Assembly (NCBI RefSeq): GCF_001544755.2
Contig: NZ_FCOF02000013.1
Coordinates: 113,565-177,564 of the forward strand
Length of the DNA: 64,000 nt
From: Caballeronia catudaia
GTDB lineage: Bacteria > Pseudomonadota > Gammaproteobacteria > Burkholderiales > Burkholderiaceae
Direction: 5' to 3'
Of this stretch, positions 27,152 through 34,497 are shown piece after piece (position 1 is the first letter of the stretch; each line of letters begins with the position of its first letter). The position numbers and the translations under genes were made by a program. The notes beneath the pieces are model-generated. The model searched no databases and was not told the origin of the DNA. It worked only from the letters and a program-made list of their open reading frames with translations.

Positions 27152-28591
27152 ATGCACTCGAGCAGGGAACAAGGCGATCTCAAATGCGGCCTCAAGCAGC
27201 GCCACATGACGATGATCGCGCTGGGCGGCGTCATAGGCGCCGGACTTTTCGTCGGTAGCGGTGTGGTGATACAGCAGGCCGGGCCTGCCGCCATACTTTC
27301 GTTTCTCATCACGGGCGGCCTCGTCGTGCTCGTCATGCGCATGCTGGGCGAGATGGCCTGCGCGATGCCCGCCGTCGGCTCGTTCTATGAATACGCGCGT
27401 CTCGCATTCAGGACGCAGCGCGGGCCCGGCAAGCTCGCGGGCTTTCTGACGGGCTGGATGTACTGGTACTTCTGGGTCATCGTGATCGCGCTCGAAGCGG
27501 TCGCGGGCGCGAAGCTCGTGCAGTTCTGGATACCCGACGTGCCCGCATGGATCATCAGTCTCGTGCTGCTCGTCGTGCTCACGCTCACGAACCTGATCTC
27601 GGTCGCGAGCTACGGCGAGTTCGAGTTCTGGTTCTCGTCGATCAAGGTCGGCGCGATCATCGTGTTCCTGTTTCTCGGCGGCCTTTACGTCTGCGGTTTC
27701 TGGCCCGCGTCGATGCACACGACCGATGTCGCCACGACCTTCCTCGGACATGGCGGCTTCATGCCCAAAGGCATCGGACCGGTGATGGCGGGCGCGGTGG
27801 CGGCAACAGGCTTCTACTTCGGCGCGGAGATCGTCACGATCGCGGCGGCGGAAGCGAAGGAACCCGCGAAGGCCGTCGCGAAAGCGACCAATTCGGTCAT
27901 CACGCGCGTGCTGGTGTTCTATGTCGGATCGGTCGCGCTGGTCGTCGCGCTGGTGCCGTGGAACTCGCATCAGATGGCGACGCCGTATGTCAGCGCGCTC
28001 GATGTCATGGGCATGCCGGCCGCCGCGAACGTGATGAACGCGATCGTGCTCACCGCCGTGCTGTCCGCGCTGAACTCGGGCCTTTATGCCGCATCGCGCA
28101 TGCTGTTCGCCTTGACGCGTCACGGCGATGCACCGCTCGGCCTCGCGAAGGTGAACAAGCGCGGCGTGCCGGTGCGCGCGATTCTGCTCGGCACGGTGTT
28201 CGGCTATGTGTCGGTGGTGATGTCGTATGTATCGCCGGACACGGTGTTCGCCTTCCTCGTCAATTCATACGGCACGGTGGCGCTTTTCGTGTACCTGTTG
28301 ATCGCCTTCTCGCAACTGCGCCTGCGGGCCCGCATGACGAGCTTCGAAGCGAACGACCTGCGCGTGCGCATGTGGGGATTCCCCTATCTCACGTGGCTCG
28401 CGATCTTCGGGATGATGGCGATTCTCGTCGCGATGGCCTTCATTCCCGATCAACGCAAGCCACTGTGGCTGGGCGTCGCGAGTCTCGGCATCCTGATCGT
28501 CGCTTATTACGTGTTCAGGCGCGGTCGCAAGGACGTCGAGATCGAAGCGGAAGAACATTCGACGCAGCATCTTCAGACCGTCGAACGGTAA
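27152..28591 (+). CDS. APC-family amino acid permease (GabP-like)
   Basis: 479 residues from the ATG at 27152, with AAGGAG seven bases upstream; an ATG at 27074 is rejected for lack of one. Twelve hydrophobic segments and the amino-acid-transporter signature MIALGGVIGAGLFVGSG near the N-terminus, then AGAVAATGFYFGAEIV and SALNSGLYAASRMLFAL. Closest in pattern to GABA and aromatic amino acid permeases. Position after the FAD oxidoreductase suggests uptake of its amine substrate, possibly taurine. The gene ends at a hairpin shared with the convergent regulator. Confidence 0.88.
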   Translation: MHSSREQGDLKCGLKQRHMTMIALGGVIGAGLFVGSGVVIQQAGPAAILSFLITGGLVVLVMRMLGEMACAMPAVGSFYEYARLAFRTQRGPGKLAGFLTGWMYWYFWVIVIALEAVAGAKLVQFWIPDVPAWIISLVLLVVLTLTNLISVASYGEFEFWFSSIKVGAIIVFLFLGGLYVCGFWPASMHTTDVATTFLGHGGFMPKGIGPVMAGAVAATGFYFGAEIVTIAAAEAKEPAKAVAKATNSVITRVLVFYVGSVALVVALVPWNSHQMATPYVSALDVMGMPAAANVMNAIVLTAVLSALNSGLYAASRMLFALTRHGDAPLGLAKVNKRGVPVRAILLGTVFGYVSVVMSYVSPDTVFAFLVNSYGTVALFVYLLIAFSQLRLRARMTSFEANDLRVRMWGFPYLTWLAIFGMMAILVAMAFIPDQRKPLWLGVASLGILIVAYYVFRRGRKDVEIEAEEHSTQHLQTVER

Positions 28592-28601
28592 GCGATGAAA
28601 C

Positions 28602-28639
28602 TCAAAGGCCGGCTTGCTGCAATGCAAACCGGCCTTTGA
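28602..28639. terminator. Hairpin between the permease and convergent sauR
   Basis: Arms TCAAAGGCCGG (28602-28612) and CCGGCCTTTGA (28629-28639) pair perfectly, and TTGC/GCAA extends the stem inside. It lies between two convergent stops, so it probably ends both transcripts, though the T-runs are short. Confidence 0.7.
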
Positions 28640-28640
28640 A

Positions 28641-29402
28641 TCATTCTTTGAAGGTCTTTGCGGTTTCTTCGGCGGCGCGGCGCAGATCGGGCTCGAAGAC
28701 GAGCAGCTGATCGAGCGCGACGCGTCCCACCGGCGCCTGAATCGCAATCGCCGCGCACGCGCGATTGCGGTCGAGCATCACCGGCACCGCTATCGCGACG
28801 AGTCCCTGCAAATGCTCTTGGTTGTTGATGGCGAGCATGCGGCGGCGCGTCAACGCGAGCTCGCGGCGCAACGCATCGCGATCGGTGATCGTGCGCTCGG
28901 AGTACGAACGCAGCGGCAACCGCTCGATGATGCGTTCGCGGCGTTCCTTCGGCAGAAAGCTCAGCAGCAGCTTGCCGCTCGCCGAACAATGCAGCGGCAC
29001 ATGCGAGCCGGGTTGCAGATGCATGCGCAGCGGCCAGCCGGTTTCGACGCGGTCCACATAGACGACGTCGTTGCCCGCGAGCATCGTCAGATTGCAGGTT
29101 TCGCCAACGCGCGCGACGAGCTGTTCGAGCAGCGCATGACGCGCCGCGGCGGGACCCGCATGCATGAGCACGTTGATCGCGAGCGTGCGCACGCGCGCGG
29201 AGCATTCGTAGAGCCGGTCGCTCGCGCCGCGCGTCACGAGCCATGCGTCCATCAGTTGCACGAGAATGCGATGCACCGTCTGCTTCGGCAGGCCGAGCGC
29301 GTCGACGAGCTCGGTCATCGAGAGCGGGCGGTTCGCTTCGGCAAGCGTTTCGAGCACGCGGAACGCGCGCACGGCGGCGGCATTCGATTGATTCGACGTC
29401 AC
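28641..29402 (-). CDS. sauR: IclR-family regulator of sulfoacetate genes
   Basis: 253 residues. Helix-turn-helix at about 30-52 (MTELVDALGLPKQTVHRILVQL) and an IclR effector domain (GETCNLTMLAGNDVVYVDRVE, PGSHVPLHCSASGKLLLSFLP). It is divergent from sauS with a 209-base gap. The order sauR-sauS-sauT-sauU with an IclR regulator reproduces the sulfoacetate locus described in Cupriavidus necator H16, which supports the name. The gap contains a long inverted repeat that could be its operator. Confidence 0.85.
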   Translation of the reverse strand: MTSNQSNAAAVRAFRVLETLAEANRPLSMTELVDALGLPKQTVHRILVQLMDAWLVTRGASDRLYECSARVRTLAINVLMHAGPAAARHALLEQLVARVGETCNLTMLAGNDVVYVDRVETGWPLRMHLQPGSHVPLHCSASGKLLLSFLPKERRERIIERLPLRSYSERTITDRDALRRELALTRRRMLAINNQEHLQGLVAIAVPVMLDRNRACAAIAIQAPVGRVALDQLLVFEPDLRRAAEETAKTFKE

Positions 29403-29458
29403 GTTGCTTGTCTCCGTCTGCTTACTTTGCGTTTGTATTCATTGTGCGTCGAAAACAG

Positions 29459-29492
29459 CGCTTTTCGGGACTCTGGAAAGTCCCGAAAAGCG
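29459..29492. promoter_or_regulatory. 14-base perfect inverted repeat between sauR and sauS
   Basis: Arms CGCTTTTCGGGACT (29459-29472) and AGTCCCGAAAAGCG (29479-29492) are perfect complements around a 6-base spacer. It is 57 bases from the sauR start and 120 from sauS. A T5 run follows at 29496 on the plus strand, so it could be an operator, an attenuator or a terminator of a leader transcript. Confidence 0.75.
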
Positions 29493-29611
29493 GATTTTTC
29501 GATGCTGACGGTTTCGCTGAATGCGTTAGTCCAGAAAACGGGACCGCGCGACGGACGCGGCTGGCTAGATTGGATAGCACCTTCAATCTTTCAACAGCCG
29601 AGGTTCATCGC

Positions 29612-31063
29612 ATGAATGACATGGCAAGCGGCGCCACGCTCGCGCGTTCTCGCGACAACGCGCCAAATACAAGCGAAGCCGATGTGGAACGCATCGTCGA
29701 GCGGGCTCGTGCCGCGCAACGCCGCTTCGAGCAAGCGGGCCAGGAGACGCTCGATATCGCCGCCGCGGCCGCCGCGTGGGCGATCATGGAGCCGCAGCGC
29801 AACCGGCGGCTGGCGGATCTCTCCGTGCGCGACACGGGCCTCGGCAACGCCGACGACAAGTTCCGCAAGAACCAGCGCAAGACGCTGGGCCTGTTGCGCG
29901 ATCTTCACGGCGTCGCCACAACGGGTGTGATCGCGCGCGACGAGGAACATGGCATCGTCGAGATCGCGCGCGCGGTGGGCGTCGTGGCCGCGATCACGCC
30001 ATCGACGAATCCGGCCGCGACGCCCGCGAACAAGATCATCAACGCATTGAAGTGCGGCAACGCGGTCATCGTCGCGCCTTCGCCGAAGGGTCATTCGTCG
30101 TGCGCGCTCCTTATCGACTTCATTCATGCGGAGTTCGCGAAGGCGGGTCTCGATCCCGATCTCGTGCAGATGCTGCCGCAACCCATCGGCAAAGCGTCGA
30201 CGGCCGCACTGATGAAGCTCGCGGATCTCGTCGTCGCCACCGGTTCGCAAAACAACGTGCGCATGGCTTATACGAGCGGCACGCCGGCGTTCGGCGTGGG
30301 CGCGGGAAACGTCGCGTCGATCGTCACCGCGCGCGCCAATCCCGATGATGCGGCGCGCAAGATCGCGATGTCCAAGACATTCGATAACGCGACGAGCTGC
30401 TCGTCGGAGAACAGCGTCGTGATCGAGGAAGCGATATGCGCGCGCATGCTCGAAGCGCTATCGAATCAAGGCGGCGTGATGCTCGACGCCGCACAGAAGG
30501 CGCGGTTGCGGGCGGCGCTGTGGCGCGACGGCAAGCTCTCGGCGCGCTGCACGGCGCGCGATGCGGCGACGATCGCGCGCGAAGCCGGCCTCGACGAAAT
30601 CGCCGCGCGCGAGCCGAAGTTCCTGATGGTCGAGGAGACCGGCTACGGGGCCGACTATCCGTTCTCGGGCGAAAAGCTCTCGCCCGTGCTGACGGTCTAT
30701 CGCGCGCGCGACGTTGGGCACGCCATCGAAATCGTGCGTGGCATCTACGGCTACATGGGCGCGGGGCATTCGGTCGGCGTGCATGGCGCCGACGACGCGC
30801 TCGCCGTCACGCTCGGCACGCAGTTGCCGGTGGCGCGCGTGATCGTCGATCAGGCGCATTGCCTCGCGACCGGCGGCAACTTCGACAACGGCCTGCCGTT
30901 CTCGCTGTCGATGGGTTGCGGCACCTGGGGCGGGAACAACTTCTCGTCGAATCTCGGCTACCGGCAATATCTGAACGTGACGCGCATCGCGTATCGAATC
31001 GCAGAGCGCGTGCCGGACGTCGATGCGCTTCTCGGCGATTACTTCCGGAGGGTCGGACGATGA
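29612..31063 (+). CDS. sauS: Acylating sulfoacetaldehyde dehydrogenase
   Basis: 483 residues from the ATG at 29612. A CoA-acylating aldehyde dehydrogenase of the EutE/AdhE N-domain type: VVAAITPSTNPAATPANKIINALKCGN, SPKGHSS, VGAGN and the catalytic Cys263 in NATSCSSENSVV. In the sulfoacetate pathway SauS reduces sulfoacetyl-CoA to sulfoacetaldehyde, which Xsc then cleaves. An acetaldehyde dehydrogenase role is the alternative on family grounds, but the neighbouring acyl-CoA ligase, MFS importer and IclR regulator match sauRSTU exactly. The stop overlaps the sauT start (ATGA). Confidence 0.88.
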   Translation: MNDMASGATLARSRDNAPNTSEADVERIVERARAAQRRFEQAGQETLDIAAAAAAWAIMEPQRNRRLADLSVRDTGLGNADDKFRKNQRKTLGLLRDLHGVATTGVIARDEEHGIVEIARAVGVVAAITPSTNPAATPANKIINALKCGNAVIVAPSPKGHSSCALLIDFIHAEFAKAGLDPDLVQMLPQPIGKASTAALMKLADLVVATGSQNNVRMAYTSGTPAFGVGAGNVASIVTARANPDDAARKIAMSKTFDNATSCSSENSVVIEEAICARMLEALSNQGGVMLDAAQKARLRAALWRDGKLSARCTARDAATIAREAGLDEIAAREPKFLMVEETGYGADYPFSGEKLSPVLTVYRARDVGHAIEIVRGIYGYMGAGHSVGVHGADDALAVTLGTQLPVARVIVDQAHCLATGGNFDNGLPFSLSMGCGTWGGNNFSSNLGYRQYLNVTRIAYRIAERVPDVDALLGDYFRRVGR

Positions 31064-32649
31064 GCGCGCTGCCCGATCGAATCGTATCGTCTGATGCGCC
31101 GCCGTTCGATGCGCCAACGCTGCGCGCATTGATCGATGCGCGAGCCGAACACGCGCCCGGCAAGCCGTTTCTGCTTTCCGCCACGCAGGACGAGGTGCTG
31201 ACGTTCGGCGCACTGCGCGACGACTGCATCGCGCTCGACGCGCGCTTCAAGAAAGCGGGCTTGCGTCCCGGCGATGTCGTGTCCGTCTTCATGGGCAACG
31301 GCATCCAGACGGCGCGGCTTCTGCTTGCGGCGATGTATGGCGGTCTCGTCGCGAATCCGTTGAATCTGCTGTGCCAGCCTTCGCAGGTGCGCTACATCGT
31401 CGAGCATTCGGATACGCGCGCGATCTTCGTCGCCGACGATACGCACGACACGATCACCGAAGCGATCGACGTGTTGCGTCGCGAGGGCATGGAGCGCGAT
31501 ATCGCGGTGATCCGCACGTCGCCCGATGCGAACGCATTGCCCGATATCCCGGCGCTTCCGGCGCGCATGTCTCCGGTCGCACGCGATGACGCGCCGGGCA
31601 CGCATATCCTCGCGGGCGACACCGCATTGCTCATGTACACGTCCGGCACGACGGGCGCGCCCAAAGGCGTGCTGCTGAGTCATCGGAGCCTGCTTGCGAA
31701 CATGCGCAACATCAGCGCGGAACATCGCTTGTCGGACGATGATCGCGTGCTCGTATCGTTGCCGCTGTATCACATCAACGGACTTGTCGTCGCGCTTCTG
31801 ACGCCGCTTCAGCACGGCGGCTCCGCGGTGATGACGCCGCGCTTTTCCGCGCGCACATTCTGGAGCGAGGCGTCGCAACACGGCTGCACGTGGATCAACG
31901 TCGTGCCGACGATCGTTGCGTATCTGCTGAATGGCGAGGGCGCGCAAGGCTGCGATCTTTCCGCGCTGAAGTTTTGCCGCAGCGCTTCTGCTGCGCTGCC
32001 GGCCGATCATCATCGCGCGTTCGAGGAACGCTTCGGCATCGGCGTCATCGAAACAATGGGCATGACGGAAACGGCCGCGCCAGCATTCAGTAATCCGTAC
32101 GATCGCGCGATGCGAAGACTCGGCAGCATCGGCTTGCCGTCGGGTGGCGAAGCGAAGATCGTCGATCTCGCCGGGCGCGAGTGCGCGGCCAACGAAACCG
32201 GCGAGCTCGTGCTGCGCGGCGGGCAACTGATGAGCGGCTACTACAAGCGTCCCGAGGAGACCCGCAATGCCTTCACCGCCGATGGATGGCTGCGCACCGG
32301 CGATCTCGGCTATCGCGACGAGGCAGGCTTCTTCTACATCAACGGACGCGCGAAGGAACTGATCATCAAGGGCGGCGAGAACATCGCGCCGCGCGAGATC
32401 GACGAAGCGCTGCTGCGTCATCCCGGCGTGCTCGAAGCGGCGGCGGTCGGTGTGCCCGATCCGGCTTACGGCCAGGACATCGTTGCGTTCATCGTGCCGA
32501 GCGGCGGCGCGACATCGCTCGATATCGCCGAGCTGCGCGCGCATTGTCTGCGCGAACTCGGCCGCTACAAGACACCGCGCGAATTCCGCTTCACCGACGC
32601 GTTGCCGCGGGGACCATCGGGCAAGGTGCAGCGCCTTAAGCTCGTATAG
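31060..32649 (+). CDS. sauT: Sulfoacetate-CoA ligase (AMP-forming)
   Basis: 529 residues. A class-I adenylate-forming ligase with the phosphate loop LMYTSGTTGAPKG at about residue 191, ETMGMTETAAP, WLRTGDLGYRDEAGFFYINGR and the C-terminal catalytic lysine in PRGPSGKVQR. SauT activates sulfoacetate to sulfoacetyl-CoA for SauS. Its ATG overlaps the sauS stop, implying coupled translation. Sequence alone would also allow other short organic acids; gene order decides the name. Confidence 0.87.
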   Translation: MSALPDRIVSSDAPPFDAPTLRALIDARAEHAPGKPFLLSATQDEVLTFGALRDDCIALDARFKKAGLRPGDVVSVFMGNGIQTARLLLAAMYGGLVANPLNLLCQPSQVRYIVEHSDTRAIFVADDTHDTITEAIDVLRREGMERDIAVIRTSPDANALPDIPALPARMSPVARDDAPGTHILAGDTALLMYTSGTTGAPKGVLLSHRSLLANMRNISAEHRLSDDDRVLVSLPLYHINGLVVALLTPLQHGGSAVMTPRFSARTFWSEASQHGCTWINVVPTIVAYLLNGEGAQGCDLSALKFCRSASAALPADHHRAFEERFGIGVIETMGMTETAAPAFSNPYDRAMRRLGSIGLPSGGEAKIVDLAGRECAANETGELVLRGGQLMSGYYKRPEETRNAFTADGWLRTGDLGYRDEAGFFYINGRAKELIIKGGENIAPREIDEALLRHPGVLEAAAVGVPDPAYGQDIVAFIVPSGGATSLDIAELRAHCLRELGRYKTPREFRFTDALPRGPSGKVQRLKLV

Positions 32650-32707
32650 ACCGCGTGATCGAAAGCTCGACCGTTCCACATCAGATGGACACAGGACAGG
32701 AGACAGC

Positions 32708-34048
32708 ATGAACAGGCATCGTCAGCGCGTGAAGACGCGTCATATCATTCTCGGCGTGATGTGTCTGATGTACTTCATCTCGTACATCGACCGGGTGAAT
32801 ATCGCCGTGGCGGGACCGTTGATCCGTCAGGAGATGGGCTTGACGTCCGTGCAGCTCGGACTCGTATTCTCGGCGTTCGCGTATCCGTATGCGGTGATGC
32901 AGATCGTCGGCGGATGGCTGGCGGACCGTTTCGGGCCCAAGCTCGTGCTGACCGTGCTCTCGCTGATCTGGGGCGCGGCGACGCTCGCGACGGGCTTCGC
33001 GGGCAGCATCGGCATGCTGGTGCTGTTGCGGCTCGCGCTCGGCATCGGCGAAGGCGGGGCGTTTCCCACCGCGACGCGCGCCTTCACCTTCTGGATGCCG
33101 GTGCACGAGCGCGGCTTCGCGCAGGGCATCACGCATAGTTTCGCGCGGCTCGGCGGCGCGGTGACGCCGCCGCTCGTGCTGGCGGTCGTGGCCGCGGCGG
33201 GCTGGCGCGAAGCGTTCATCCTGCTGGGTATCGCGAGTCTCGCGTGGACGGTGCTCTACTTCTTCGTGTTCAGCAATTCACCCGACGAGAATCGCCGCAT
33301 CACGCCCGAGGAGACCGCTGAAATCGGCTATCGCGCGGGAGATTGCGCGCGCGCGAGAAAGAACCCGACGCCGTGGCGCAAGCTGATTCATCGCATGTGG
33401 CTCGTGACGTTCGTCGACTTTTGCTATGGCTGGCTGCTGTGGGTGTATCTGACGTGGCTGCCTTCGTATCTGAAGGAAGCGCGCGGTTTCGATCTCAAGC
33501 ATCTCGCGCTGTTCACCGCGTTGCCGCTGCTCGCGGGCGTGATTGGCGATACGCTCGGCGGCGTGATATCGGACCGCATCTTCAGAATGACGGGCAAGCT
33601 GCGTCTCGCGCGGTGCAGCATCCTGGTCGTCGGCATGGGCGGCTCGCTCGCCTTCCTTCTGCCGATGGTCAATGCGCCGAGCCCGATCGCGGCCGTGTGG
33701 TTCCTGACGGGATCGTTCTTCTTCCTCGAAATCACGAATCCGGTGTTGTGGACCTTGCCGCTCGATATCGCGGGAAAGTATGCGGGCACGGCGGGCGGCA
33801 TGATGAATACGGGCTTCGGCATCGCGGGGATGACATCGCCGGTCGTGTTCGGCTACCTGATCCAGACAACGGGCAGCTACGACGTGCCGTTCACGATCTC
33901 GGCCGTGCTGCTCGCGGTCGGCGCGTTCGCGGCGCTTTTCATTGACACGAGCAAGACGGTCGAAGCCGATGAGGCGCGCGAGGCGCAAAACCGCGACGAG
34001 ATCGGTGTGCCGGCTTTTGCGGGCGGCGCGGGGCAGTGGCACAAGTAG
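32708..34048 (+). CDS. sauU: MFS transporter, probable sulfoacetate importer
   Basis: 446 residues with 12 hydrophobic segments. The N-terminus (ILGVMCLMYFISYIDRVNIAVAGP) and GGWLADRFGPKLVL match the anion:cation symporter group of the MFS, which carries organic acids such as phthalate and tartrate. It closes the sauSTU operon 58 bases after sauT and ends 12 bases before the convergent tssE. SauU in Cupriavidus necator is assigned to sulfoacetate uptake. Substrate is inferred from context. Confidence 0.85.
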   Translation: MNRHRQRVKTRHIILGVMCLMYFISYIDRVNIAVAGPLIRQEMGLTSVQLGLVFSAFAYPYAVMQIVGGWLADRFGPKLVLTVLSLIWGAATLATGFAGSIGMLVLLRLALGIGEGGAFPTATRAFTFWMPVHERGFAQGITHSFARLGGAVTPPLVLAVVAAAGWREAFILLGIASLAWTVLYFFVFSNSPDENRRITPEETAEIGYRAGDCARARKNPTPWRKLIHRMWLVTFVDFCYGWLLWVYLTWLPSYLKEARGFDLKHLALFTALPLLAGVIGDTLGGVISDRIFRMTGKLRLARCSILVVGMGGSLAFLLPMVNAPSPIAAVWFLTGSFFFLEITNPVLWTLPLDIAGKYAGTAGGMMNTGFGIAGMTSPVVFGYLIQTTGSYDVPFTISAVLLAVGAFAALFIDTSKTVEADEAREAQNRDEIGVPAFAGGAGQWHK

Positions 34049-34060
34049 GACGCCACGCGC

Positions 34061-34486
34061 TCAGATCTTCCCCTCGCGCACGCGCCGCTCGAGCCTGAAC
34101 ACGCCGGGCGGCGTGAAGTACGTTCCGAAGCGCACGAGGCCCGCGCGCTTCAGATGGCAGGTCATCTCGAAGCTCACTTGCAGACCCGGCTCGGGCGTGT
34201 CGACCATGTCGACGTCGATCGCCCGGATGCGCGGTTCGTACTTGAGGAGCGTCGTTTCCATCTGCTCCTTCAGCGCCTGCGACGACGCGGGCAGCGCCTT
34301 GTAGATGTTGGTCAGATCGGGCAAGCCGTAGTCGGGCAGATGCTTGAGCGCACCGGCCCGCGTGTTCAGGATGCGCCGCACGTTCTGCTGCACGCTCAGG
34401 ACTTCGAGCGTGCGGTCGTCGAAATCCGCGAGCGGCTCGCCGTCGATCTGACCGAGCAGCATTTCATACAGGGATGGGCCTGGCAT
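34061..34486 (-). CDS. tssE: T6SS baseplate subunit TssE (gp25-like)
   Basis: 141 residues. A GPW/gp25 lysozyme-like domain protein: LSVQQNVRRILNTRAGALKHLPDYGLPDL is the TssE hallmark, followed by LKYEPRIRAIDV. It forms part of the wedge of the baseplate. It is the last gene of the minus-strand arm, 11 bases after clpV. No lysozyme catalytic function is expected. Confidence 0.95.
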   Translation of the reverse strand: MPGPSLYEMLLGQIDGEPLADFDDRTLEVLSVQQNVRRILNTRAGALKHLPDYGLPDLTNIYKALPASSQALKEQMETTLLKYEPRIRAIDVDMVDTPEPGLQVSFEMTCHLKRAGLVRFGTYFTPPGVFRLERRVREGKI

Positions 34487-34497
34487 GTTCGCTCGCG

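Noticed and set aside
29612..31063. Ethanolamine or ethanol pathway acetaldehyde dehydrogenase
   Set aside because: No microcompartment, eut or alcohol dehydrogenase genes nearby; the sauT-like ligase and sauU-like transporter explain it better.
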